A stretch of DNA of 64,000 bases from Astrocystis sublimbata. Lineage: Eukaryota; Ascomycota; Sordariomycetes; Xylariales; Xylariaceae. Below, in pieces: positions 32,715-43,400 of this stretch (positions are counted from its first letter, which is position 1; the number at the start of each line of letters is the position of its first letter). A program made the translations under genes and the position numbers. The notes beneath the pieces are model-generated. The model was not told the DNA's origin, ran no database searches, and was given only the letters and a program-made list of their open reading frames with translations. The stretch lies in the NCBI GenBank assembly GCA_022453515.1, contig JAJNNY010000088.1:1-64000 (forward strand). Direction: 5' to 3'.

Positions 32715-33650
32715 ATGGCCCTCAAAACCGTAACCCTCTTCGGCCCCAACGGCAACCTGGGCACCAAGATCCTCGAGGCGCTCCTCGCCTCAGGCCACTT
32801 CAGCGTGACCGTCACCAAACGCATCTCCTCCCCGTGGACACCTCCCTCATCCATCGCCGAAAAGTTGCGCGTCCAGACCGTCGACGACGAGCTCTCTCTC
32901 CCCAGTCTCAAAGCCGCACTCCAGGGCCAAGACGCCGTAGTCGTCAGCATTCCGCTGCGCGACCTCGACCAGCACCTGCGCATCGCCGACGCCGCGGCCG
33001 CCGTGGGCGTGCGGCGCTTCATCCCCGCCGACTACGGCTCGTGCGACTCGGACAGTGCGCGCGCGCAGGAGCTCGTGCCGCTGTTCAAGCGCAAGGCGGA
33101 CGTGCGGGCGCGCCTGCAGGAGCATGCTACTTCCACCACTACTGTTACTGATACGGAAAAGCAACTCGCCTGGACGAGCATCGTCTGCGGGCATTTCTTC
33201 GACTGGGGACTGCGGGAAGCCTTCCTGCACTTCGACCTGCAGGCGCGCACGGCCGAGATCCTCGACCAGGGGACGTACAAGTCGTCCAACTCGACGCTGC
33301 GCCGCGTCGCCGAGGCCGTCGTCACCATTTTAGCGAGAGACGCGCCGGAGACGCGCAACAAGGTCCTCTTCGTCCAGAGCTTCTGCGTCTCGCAGCTCGA
33401 CGTGCTGGCTGCGCTGCAGAAGGCGAGTGGGCAGGAGTGGAAGGTCGACTATGTGGATTCGGAGAAATTCATAACTGAGAAGAAGGCCAAGGCCGATGCG
33501 GGCGATAAACAGGCTGTTGAGGACCTGGTTTTCGCCCTGGGTGCGTTGGACGGGGATTGGACGACGAGAGAGAATTATTCGATGGAGCTGCTGGGGCTGG
33601 AGGATGAGGATTTGGATGATGTTGTGAAGACCGTGTGGGATTCGCAGTGA
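32715..33650 (+). CDS. NmrA-like/isoflavone-reductase-type NAD(P)-binding protein
   Basis: A single-exon gene of 311 residues, typical for the family (about 300-330). The N-terminus has the Rossmann glycine motif GPNGNLG (10-16) after a beta strand, followed by SIPLRDLDQHLRIADAAAAVGVRRFIPADYGS, the usual NmrA pattern in which a helix leads to RFIPADYG. A catalytic-type YxxxK is not evident, so it may be a redox sensor or a reductase of the atypical SDR class. It is cytosolic, with no signal peptide. It stands 1.1 kb after the P450 on the same strand, so a metabolic link is possible but unproven. Confidence 0.9.
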   Translation: MALKTVTLFGPNGNLGTKILEALLASGHFSVTVTKRISSPWTPPSSIAEKLRVQTVDDELSLPSLKAALQGQDAVVVSIPLRDLDQHLRIADAAAAVGVRRFIPADYGSCDSDSARAQELVPLFKRKADVRARLQEHATSTTTVTDTEKQLAWTSIVCGHFFDWGLREAFLHFDLQARTAEILDQGTYKSSNSTLRRVAEAVVTILARDAPETRNKVLFVQSFCVSQLDVLAALQKASGQEWKVDYVDSEKFITEKKAKADAGDKQAVEDLVFALGALDGDWTTRENYSMELLGLEDEDLDDVVKTVWDSQ

Positions 33651-34089
33651 GGGTGGTGTGGTCTTGGTCTCATGCGTCGCTGACTCTCGATGTCGAAGGG
33701 CGATGTGTTAAGCCTGACAGTCTTTAGAGTCTGTTCTCCCTACCTAGGTAGTATATGTGTCTGCTAGAGATATTGTCCGCGTTTCATGGGCATGGTAGAA
33801 CTGGCTGCTAGATCTACAGGATAGACGATAGACATGGAATGCAAGTGTTGAAGTATATCTGGAACATGTCGAGGGAAGCGCTTGCCCTCACATCCAGTAT
33901 GGAAAAATTAGAACGATATCACTTCGGATTGCGAATGAAATAATAGCATAAATGCTGAGCCTCATGAATGATTCACGATCCGTAATTCTTTCCATCATTA
34001 CATAGAGTATGTATATCGGAAACGCCGCCTAATGCAAATAATGAACATCAAAACCCCTCGCTGGTAAAATGCAAACCTATAGGCTAGAA
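33651..34089. other. Convergent intergenic region
   Basis: A 439-bp stretch of 3' flanks between the NmrA-like gene and the convergent protease gene. Contains CCTACCTAGGTAG near 33740. No gene seen. Confidence 0.6.
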
Positions 34090-35824
34090 CTAACCCCAAA
34101 ACCCAGAGAAATGAACCGTAGCCCATATTACGACCCAGGTGTAAAAGATGCTCCCGGTATCCCACTTCATTGCCCCGGAATCATTTGAGCCGCTCACGCC
34201 TCCTCCCACCCCAGCATCCGGAGCCAGTGGGTTCGAGTTTGCGTTGGCTGCCGTGAAGTCCGGCGCTGAGCAGTCTCCCTTTATCTTGCCCAAATTCATC
34301 TGAGAAGTGATTTCCATCTCTTTCGATCCGCAATTCGAGTACTGAGCGAGGTGGATAGCCTCGTTTGTCTGGTCAAAGACAGCTGTGATCTACGGTCAGA
34401 AACTTCAAATGAACATTACGGGAGTGATATGAGCAGTGACGAACCATAGACAGATCGTAGCATCGTGTCGCCGAGAAGCACAAAGTCCTCACTGGGACTG
34501 ATCCCGAGATAACACGACATGCCAAATGGGCTTTGAATCTCTCGTACTACCTCCCTGAATGGCACTCGGATAGTGACCCCGTCGAAAGCGAAGTTCAGAG
34601 TCCCTGGATCTTGGCCAAACCTGCAATCTACCGGATAGAATCCTCGCGGGTCCGTCGTGTCCGCACCGAAATCCTCAGCGATTTTATTCGCCAGCTTCGT
34701 GGGAAGAAGGGTAAGAGTGGCGCCACTGTCGAGGAAGACCGCCATTGTGGAGTTTGAATATCTTTGTGTAGCTCCGCTTGGTGATGTTATGCTCAATGAC
34801 TCCATACCGATCCAACTATTTAACATGTTGGTCAGCACATCATTTCCATACACCGCACGTGCGTGACGGCCTTTTCTCGGTCGTGGGGGTACCGGCGGTG
34901 CTATATACGCAGAAAACAGGGTGCTTACTATCTCGGGACACCGTCGGGGGCGCTTCGGGCGGGGATGATGCGTTGTGTCTGGAGGGTGCCCGTGAATTTG
35001 GACGTATCTAATCCGCCGAATATTATCACGCCTTCTTGCTCACTCTTGCTTCCAAGAGCGAGGCTAAACGCTTTCGTATTCGTGACGCCTTGGTCCGCCA
35101 GTTGGTCGACCATATTTTTGTAACGTATTGTCACGTTCTCCCCGTGGCCGATACCTAGTATGCCCGAAAACTCATCATCGGTGTCGGTGGCCACTCCGAA
35201 CTGAACGTCTTTCAGAACAGCATCTGGTCAAGTAAGTCAACATGAACAATTTCGATGACGAGGTATACGTTTGATGATCGTACCTGTGCCTGCGAGGCCG
35301 ACGGTATCCACCGCATACTGAATGTCGGCGGTGCCAATTCCGTATCTCAGAGTCTTGGTGGTTGCCAACTCGACAGCGGTTGACGAGTTGGATATATCGT
35401 AGCGACCAACCGCATTGCAGAATCTCACGTCCGACGACCCTCGCAGAGTCTTGCAATTCGGGTTCACCCAGAGCTCAAACGAGCCCGTATCTAACTGCAC
35501 AAAATTAGGCTGAGGCGGGGTGCCAATATTTACTATGCACAGGTTAGCCATCATCTCGCCATGTACAAGCTGATTTTGAGCTCCGACAGACGAACATTGG
35601 GCATAGTAGGCTACATCAGATCGCTTTGCTAAAGCGACGGTATTGATAGCCCGCTTGTCCTCTTCCACTCTCTCCTTCTCGTAGACTTTGGCGAACACCT
35701 GTCGATTTGTCGAGTGGACGACTGGCAACTTGACGTAATGTTCGTCACGGCGTTCGACGGCCAAGGTGCTGCCGTATGAAGCTGCTAAAGCGAGGCACAA
35801 TAAAGTATAAAGTCGGGGCGCCAT
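34090..35824 (-). CDS. Secreted, GPI-anchor-type aspartic protease (yapsin/candidapepsin-like)
   Basis: An A1-family aspartyl protease. Exons (minus) 35824-35284, 35223-34929, 34815-34445 and 34382-34090 give 499 residues with consistent phases. Residues 1-20 form a signal peptide. A propeptide follows that probably ends at a Lys-Arg (67-68, Kex2-type site). Catalytic aspartates lie in LDTGS (Asp112) and LDSGAT (Asp308), the latter followed by the usual TLLPTKLA. LGISPSEDFVLLGDTMLRSVY and AVFDQTNEAIHLAQY are the typical C-terminal family elements. The tail is Gly/Ser/Asn-rich and ends in a short hydrophobic stretch (TWVVIWATVHFSGFWG), as in GPI-anchored yapsins. Likely role: cell-wall or extracellular protein processing. 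Confidence 0.93.
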
Positions 35825-38226
35825 GCCTGGAATTTTGGCGGACTACTATGTATGTGATCTACATGTATACATTCGAATAGGATTATTGATCCGTGCAACT
35901 AGGTAGTGCGACAGCGTTCGGTGACCGTAGCAATGGAGAACAGACGGACAGGGAAGGTCCGGCAGCCGCGTCAATTATGCGAGAGTAAACAATAAATATG
36001 GGCGAAATAGTAATAATGAAGAAAAGTAAGTTTGCAAAATGAAGGAACCGGGGCGCATGCGGATTGCGATTAATGGCTTGCTAAGTCTAACTTCGAAGAA
36101 AAGACCGGATAAGAAGAAGAGAAGACGAGTGAAAGAGTCAGATGGACCAGCCAGGCAGCCTTGGCTCTCTACGATACCAAGACGCTGAAGAGAAATGGCC
36201 GAAGTCCTGCGGCTGCCAATTCAATGGGATAGGATAGAAATGAAGGTGTCGCGGAGGCCGAAGGGACAAACCAACAAAGAGATACAGGTCAAGAACATGG
36301 ATTAGTGGGCTTGGATGGTGTTAGCCAAGGTCTACTATGGCAACCCAAGCAAATTGGCGGCAGTGCGGCGGCGGCGCCATCGCGAATGCGGCGTGTTGCG
36401 GCGCTGGGTTCTTGCCCTCGCTGACCGCTGTTCAAGCGACGACAAGCGACGGACGAGCCGCGTGACTGAGTGTTCGCAGGCTCTCTTCTTGGGTCCGGAC
36501 TGTGGGAAGATCAAACACCTCGCAAATGGCAGTATTGGCAACGGTTCTGGGCCCCCCGTCGAAACGACCTCGTCTTCCCCTTCGCTATGGGGTACGACAG
36601 GGGGGAAGGGCATGAAGGCCCAAGGGCACATCTCCAGGTTGTTCTGGTAGTCCAGGCGTGAGACGGGATTTGGCCGAGAGTTGCCCAGACAGCTAGAGGA
36701 GCTGCCAAGTGTCTTGGGTGATGACACAGAGCCTTGGTTCGTCCATTCTCATGCTGCACCTGAATAATTCCCGACGATGATTTATTATTCTTGACGACGA
36801 CGGCCTTGGTCAGACAGGAAGGGCAGGTAGCATCCTCGGCATCGTGACAATCTGAATTTCTGTACTGCCTGTCCAACTCCAGCTGCACGTCATGAAGGTG
36901 TGGGGTACATGGATGGTAGGTAGGCTTCAGGGTTTGAATGTCTGCCTTACCTGAGCATGCTGAGCTGATTGAAGTGAGTTGATCGTACGGTGGTAGCTGG
37001 TAGTAGATTCGTGGGTAGTAGTGAGTAGAGGGGTGATTGGTGGGCAGGGCGGCGAGTGTGTAGATGCGTGTAAGGCATCTGTTTCATCGTGGATCGCATC
37101 AGCCTTCGTGTTTCACAGGGTGCAGGGAGATCTCGGCAGGAGCCTCCCACCCTCGACCTCAGCCGTTCTAGATCGTCCATTGCTATATATGGAACATCGC
37201 TCTCATCTGGGGGATAAACATATAAATATATTGTTCAGACGGATATGATGCCTAGGTTGCATCCAATCCTCATAGAGGCATCCAATTTGTTTAGGTCAAT
37301 TGGTATTGGCAAGACTTGGTGCTGCTACAGTATTACCTCATGTCCGCTGTAGCACCACTGTAGGTAAGTTAGGTACCTACCTAGGTGCTTTACGCTTGAG
37401 ATTGCGCCCCCACGCTCCCTAATCTGAGGACCTAGCGAGCGAGGAAAGTGCAACACAGCCCTGCTGTTGGCGGATAATCGCGCTCGTAGCAGTGGCTGGC
37501 CGGTTGCCTAAAAGACCCCAATAAAGACGCTGCTCGCTTCTTGTTGCCGCTCTGCGAATAGTTACCAACCTTACTGGAAATATCTAGCGGGCTTACATAG
37601 CTTCAACATTCTCCCTGCGCAGTGGCAGTGCACTGTGCAACCCAAGTCCAAGGCAGACACCGTCAATTGGCATTGGCCATAACTTGCGTCCCTTACGAGT
37701 ATATATCCCTTACACACGACAACAAGTCTGAAGGCAACTCATACATACGGCCTATCGGCCTATCCATGGGATGCCAAGACGCACCCGAACGCATTGTATG
37801 ACTCTACGCCGGAGCCTCAGTGGCCTGAGTTTCTATCGTCAACCGTTTACAACCATTGACTGGCTTAAACAGCAGCCATAATGGACACTGCCATCCGTAA
37901 AACTTGAGTTAGTAGGTGAATGAGCTTCCCTTACATTATGAGTAAAACTGCACTATGCATCAGTGGGAGCCTAGTCTCAGGTTCTGTGATGGTTCGCGAC
38001 GCTGCCTGGCACATCTGAGCCTTTATCAGTCGCGGCGGGACCTGTCCCAACTTTCAAATAGAAATAGACTCATGGCAGCAGTCATCAATAAACAGAATCC
38101 GGCTTTAATACATCTTACAACAGAGTATTCAGAGCACTCTGCGAAATTCATCTGCAAAGCACAAGCAGAAGCACATACAAATACACACGCAAACTAGAGA
38201 CTTTCAATAGGTGCAACCAACAAAAA
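35825..38226. other. 2.4-kb gene-free region upstream of protease and Nudix genes
   Basis: Divergent promoters of the protease and the Nudix gene. A GC-rich part (36335-36890) contains overlapping frames of 110-130 residues on both strands, but no splice arrangement joined them into one coherent product. Repeated TAGGTAC elements lie at 37360-37385. No confident gene. Confidence 0.5.
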
Positions 38227-38823
38227 ATGGCAGAAGCGCCGCCAGCAACGTCCACCACCACTACCACCATCACGGACACAGCCCCCGACATCTTCACCTC
38301 GGATGCCGCCATCGCTAAATTCAACGTGCCCCTGGGCGCTTACCTAGAAACCGCCCCTGACCTCCTCGTGGGCGTCTGCGTCGGGGCCTTCGTGTTCGAC
38401 TCGGCCGACCGGCTGCTGCTGGTGCAGCGCGCGCCGCACGACTCGTACCCTCTGCGGTGGGAGGTTCCCGGCGGGGCCATCGACGACGAGGACAAGTCGA
38501 TCCTGCACGGGGTGGCGCGCGAGCTGTGGGAGGAGGCCGGGCTGCGTGCGCGCCATGTCGGCGGGCTCGTGGGCAAGGCCGATACCTTCCTCACGAGAAG
38601 CGGGAGGGCCGTCTGCAAGTACTCGTTCCTCGTCGATGTCGAGGGCTTCGATGTCAAGCTGGACCCGAACGAGCATGTCGCTTTCCTGTGGGTCAGCGAG
38701 CAGGAGGCGAAGGCTAAGAAGTGTGGCGATGTCGAGATTGTGTATACGGGGAATAGGCAGGAGGCCGGTATTCTGGCAGTTTTTGGGATGGAGAGGAAGC
38801 GGCAAGACAAGATCGAAGCATGA
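38227..38823 (+). CDS. Nudix hydrolase
   Basis: Nudix enzymes hydrolyse nucleoside diphosphates linked to another moiety. This is a single exon of 198 residues. A Thr-rich N-terminus (about 1-20) precedes the core, and the strand LLVGVCVGAFVFDSADRLLLVQR leads to the Nudix box at about residues 79-103, which contains the diagnostic RELWEEAGL (95-103). The box has one residue more than the canonical G-x5-E-x7-REUxEExGU spacing (GGAIDDEDKSILHGVA before REL), a variant I associate with some fungal members. The metal-binding Glu-Glu pair is present. Substrate unknown. The gene starts right after an A-rich leader, and the neighbouring cox4 is on the same strand. Confidence 0.92.
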   Translation: MAEAPPATSTTTTTITDTAPDIFTSDAAIAKFNVPLGAYLETAPDLLVGVCVGAFVFDSADRLLLVQRAPHDSYPLRWEVPGGAIDDEDKSILHGVARELWEEAGLRARHVGGLVGKADTFLTRSGRAVCKYSFLVDVEGFDVKLDPNEHVAFLWVSEQEAKAKKCGDVEIVYTGNRQEAGILAVFGMERKRQDKIEA

Positions 38824-39453
38824 GGGCGCGTGAGGTATTACATATATCCAAGAGGGATATACCTTATACAGTAAAAAGGAGTTGAAGGATACTTCCTAGA
38901 TTAGGTAGAGACAGCCGTTCCTTGCCTGCATTGCGATGCAATATGCAGTGCTAGTATTGAGTTCAAAGTTTAGATAAGGGACATGCACGACGGATTCGAT
39001 CAACCTTGTTCTCTCCCGTTGCGCATTTCCGCATACATATTGGAATGAACTTTAAAAATAAATCGCTGGCCTTTTTATTCATCAGCAGTTGAGGTTTACT
39101 GGCGTCTTTTCGTTTTCTATGAGAATGAGGATGGGAATGAATTCACGTGATACTATCGCGGTTCTTCAACTGGAATGAGGCCCATACTGTAGATAATGGC
39201 TTATGTAAGTTACAAGGTACGTACCGGCCGGTTGGAGCTCGGGAAGGCTGCTTGGTGGGTTCGGGTTGGGCCTTCGCATTGTCGAATCAGACCACAGCAA
39301 ATCCCTCGCTCGCCCGACCGACACTTGATTCGATCATTCGACCTTGGAGTCTTGGACTGTGTATCCATCCTCGAGCTCCAACCCACCACCACCACCACCA
39401 ACAACCACCCTCACCACCCTCGACGTCGCCCGCCAGCACTGACGCCGCCCGCC
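38824..39453. other. Intergenic region with cox4 promoter and leader
   Basis: A 630-bp stretch. The last 70 bases are CAC/CCA-rich, typical of a fungal 5' leader. No gene seen. Confidence 0.6.
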
Positions 39454-40400
39454 ATGTTCATGCAACGCTCCGCCCTCGCGGTCGCCCGCCGCGCCGCCGT
39501 CACCCCCGTGGCCCGTCGCACATTCGCCGCCTCTGTCATCCGACGTAAGAAGAGCCCCGTTCGCCCGCAATCCGTAACAGCTCCCCGACATCATATCCCC
39601 GATATTCCTATATCCCGCCCATGGGCCGCCCGCCTCCCGCTGTCAACTATGTGAACTCCGCCATGGCTGACCATTGTCTCGAATCCATACAGGTGATGCC
39701 AAGAACGTCGAGCCCAAGCAGTCCGTCGGCCAGAAGATGAAGTCCTTCGAAGGTACTGTACCACACCACATCAGAGCCGCTTGGGATCAGTCAGGCTCAT
39801 ATTGAAACTCTGCCTGACATGTTTATACCGGACACAGAGATCAAGACCGAGGAGGACCTTATCACCCCCGGTGCCGCCCCCGGATCCGTCCCCACCGATC
39901 TCGAGCAGTCCACCGGTCTCGAGCGTCTGGAAATCCTCGGAAAGATGCAGGGTGTCGACATCTTCGACATGCGCCCTCTCGACGCCTCGAGGAGGGGAAC
40001 CCTCGACAACCCCATCATCGTCAGGTCCGCCGGCGACGAGCAGTTCGCTGGTTGCACCGGCTACCCCGCCGACTCTCACATCGTCACATGGCTCGGCGTA
40101 CGTACTACGATTCACCATACCCAACCTCTCTCTCCGTCACCGGACCCCGCATCGCCTGCGATAATGTCATGACGGGATACTCTGCTCTGCAACCCCGGAG
40201 ATTCATGTGAAGAAAAGAAGGAAGACTAACAGGGGTTCTAGATGACCCGTGAACGCCCCGTCGAGCGATGCCCCGAATGCGGCAGTGTCTACAAGATGGA
40301 GTACATCGGCCCCGCCGACGACGGCCACGGACACCACGACCACCACGGCTACGAGGAGCCCAAGACCTTCGCCGACTACGTCAAGCCCAAGTACTGGTAA
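39454..40400 (+). CDS. cox4: Cytochrome c oxidase subunit 4 (fungal Cox4, mammalian COX5B family)
   Basis: A nuclear-encoded subunit of mitochondrial complex IV on the matrix side. Exons 39454-39544, 39693-39752, 39838-40097 and 40242-40400 give 189 residues. Residues 1-31 form an Arg/Ala-rich presequence. The mature part carries LERLEILGKMQGVDIFDM and the zinc site ligands Cys123 (GCTGYPADSH), His131, Cys147 and Cys150 (CPECGSVY), as in yeast Cox4. A His-rich insertion DDGHGHHDHHGYEE follows before the conserved FADYVKPKYW end. Introns are short with GT-AG borders and a GACTAAC branch site before the last exon. This identification is firm. Confidence 0.96.
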
Positions 40401-43400
40401 ATTGCGAGACCTGGACTCGAGGACGAATCAGAAAGGAGAAGGGGGTCCTCCGAGAAGAGACGTTCAACAATTTATGACGTGCTAGGGAGCAAGGAGAGGG
40501 GTCGAAGCGAAGATGGCGGAAGGGGAGCGGGCATAGCCTATATCATACGTGTATATGGCCTTGTACAGTTGCTGAGATAGAGGAGGGGGAGGGCTGTATA
40601 GAAGAAATGCATTTACATGGCGTGCGTTGATCTACTACTATGTGTGGCATTATCGACAGCTTTGCTTTCGAGCTTGAGGTTCGGTGCTGCGATATCACTA
40701 TCACTTCAGAGTGGGGAGGGAGTCTGTTACGGCAGGTAACATGTGATGTGACCTGCTCCCTCCGTCTGCAAACAAGCGTGAAGTTACTTAACTACATGAG
40801 TCCGTAGTAGCCGAGGGTTCCACGATCGTGACCCTTTGGTACCTTGGTTGTCGGTAAGGTACCCCGAGGCAAATGGCAACAAGCAAATGACAAGAGGGAA
40901 ATGTTACACCGCTCTCGGGAGGCACAAGGACATCCCATCCGAGGTAGGTGAATGGACGCCCCAGAATCCAGCGCCTTCCATCGTCGGATGGTTATTGGTC
41001 ATCGTACGCTGGACTTGTCTCAGCGACGATTTGCCTTTGCGGCGTCGAGTGTCACAACACAACGCTACTGACTGGCTGGCTGGACTTCGCGCTATATATA
41101 TACTAGCTAGTGTTGTATGGGTAGGGTATATATGACGACGACGACGCGGTTCTGATTGGTGGTTTTGGGATGAGCTTGTTCTCGGGGTTTGGTGATGGGG
41201 TGGAATGGGAGACGGACCGTGGCTACGGTACACGAGCAAGGCGAGCAGGGTGAGCATGGCGAGCGACTAGCTGCTCATGTGTCTGCTCTTGTATAACTAC
41301 GTTCGGCGACGCGAGGCTCTAATTGGCGACATTGGGCGAGGTTTTGACAGGACTGGGACTAGGACTGGACTGGCGCCTTTCTCGGGCCGGTTGTGGGAGT
41401 TGGAAGAGATGGTCACGGTACGCAGGATAGGATAGCCGAGAAGATCCTCCCTCCTCCTCTTCTCCTTCCTCCCTGTGTATGATATGAGTACATGCCGTGA
41501 CGTGTTTCGAATGTTGAGGGTAGGTATCTAGATACCTAGGAAGTCGGTGTTTGGTCTTCGCTTGTTAGTTGGTTCGTCGCTTGCTAGTTGATAGAGGTAT
41601 GCGCACTCGTCCACTGAGCAATGTTGAAGTGATTGGTAGCTTTTGTTTGCCTTACTATGGTGATACTGAAGAGATTTGACTAAGTAAGTAAGTGTGCAGA
41701 CTGATGTACGGGTGCAGATCACATGTCCATGGTGTTCATGTCCATGGCGGTGCGTTGGAACCCCTTTGCATTGCAAGTGACTAGCTAGGTACCTAACTAC
41801 AGATATGCTCTATTTTGCTACTCCATACAGCGAGGTTTATAATGATTTGAGATAAGTACGATCTAGAACTGTGCTTGTTTGTGGGGGAATGCAGAATCTG
41901 CATTGCAGATGGTAGTCCTGGTATGTTGGGATTGTCGCCGATATATCGTCGAGGTCATTGGAGTAGTCCCCACGACACCTAGTCGATAGCCCTTCGGCAT
42001 GGACATCATGAACAGTGTGTATCTTTGGTTCACTGGCTCGGCGACGTAGTATATCGTATTGCTCCAGGCAGAGGAAGTAGGATTGGGGTTGCGGATGGGC
42101 AGGACTGGCTGGCCTGGTCATATCGACGTTTCAGTCTCCGACGAGATCTTCTCACCGAGCCTATGCGACTTGCATACTTCCCATTCATAATCTGTAATTT
42201 TGTTTATGCCATTCCTATTTGAACATTCTGCGATATCCAAAGTGAGGTCGATAATGGTTCGCTTCAATTCCCTGCTGATATTCGAATTGTTCACGCCGTC
42301 ACTGCCAGCTTCTCACCTAAGCTAGAGTACCAGAGTCAGGTTACATTACATATCTGTACATTACTCGGGGCCGGTTCCTCCCTACGTCCTCCCTTCTGCA
42401 AGTAAGCGTGGTTCGCATTGAATAGCATGAACAATGGTTCTCTATTGTATTTAACTTTGATGGTAGCATCAACCGTGGCTGAGAGGCATCACTCGCTCAG
42501 CGACCCAGTGGCAGTGATGTTGCCTCTAACAGTGGTAATGAGCCCTCCCTCTGATCATTGCCTTCTTTCGCTCCTGTCTTCAGCTGACGCAGCTTATGTA
42601 CTCTAGGGCATGTTATATTATGGTTCGTCTTTGCGATCATAATAACCAGAATGAGGTAAGGTGAGGTTCGGTGAAACAAGTACATCGACCGCATATACTC
42701 CAGGAACTGCGTTGCAAGTAAAAGCATCAGTAGCTCAGTGTGTCACTGCCGACGGACCCCAACGTCATCTTGTACACAAAGTAAGGCGTACAACACTACG
42801 TAGAAAGCCTTAGGCATGTTGCAACCTGACTGTACGTCGTTACCGGCGACACTCGGATGTAAGTCAGCCGAGAAGGCCACGGGGGCGATTCGTTGATGGG
42901 CCGTGATGTAGTATAGAGTGTCACGAAAGATGCTCTACATATCTATATATTGTTGTCTGTCAGGCCAAGACGAGATAGGGCCTCACAGGATCTCGAAACG
43001 GGAGTTTGGAACAAGGCCGCTTGTTGCATCAGCTCATGCTCCCTCATGTGTACATTTGTGGCAACACGGCTGGCGTATGCGTTTATAGCTCGAAATGGAA
43101 TCATCTAGTCGTCGACAAACCTGCTGCCTATAGCTCAAACCGACCTGAGGTTAGTTGACCAGATCGACCTGCCTGGTTGTGTCAGCGGCGAAGCAATCCG
43201 CGCCTCGCTCCAATTCCTCCCCGACGTAACACTTTCTGAGCATAATACCTATAGGTCTGCCAAAAGTACACTACTGACGTGAATATCTTCAGTGGCTTGC
43301 TGCCTATATTGCTGTGCGGTGTAGACGATCTCGGATATAGTAGCTTTCTTGTGGATTTTGGCGATTACTGTATAGATATGACGGGGTATGTATACGGCGG

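Noticed and set aside
29546..33650. A secondary-metabolite gene cluster built around the P450
   Set aside because: No polyketide synthase, peptide synthetase, terpene cyclase, prenyltransferase or cluster regulator is present within the window.
36335..37180. Possible minus-strand gene in the GC-rich gap upstream of the protease
   Set aside because: A donor-like CAG/GTAAGG (about 36950) and an acceptor (about 36883) exist, but the phases do not join the upstream frame to the 125-residue frame; the result hits a stop. No domain is seen.
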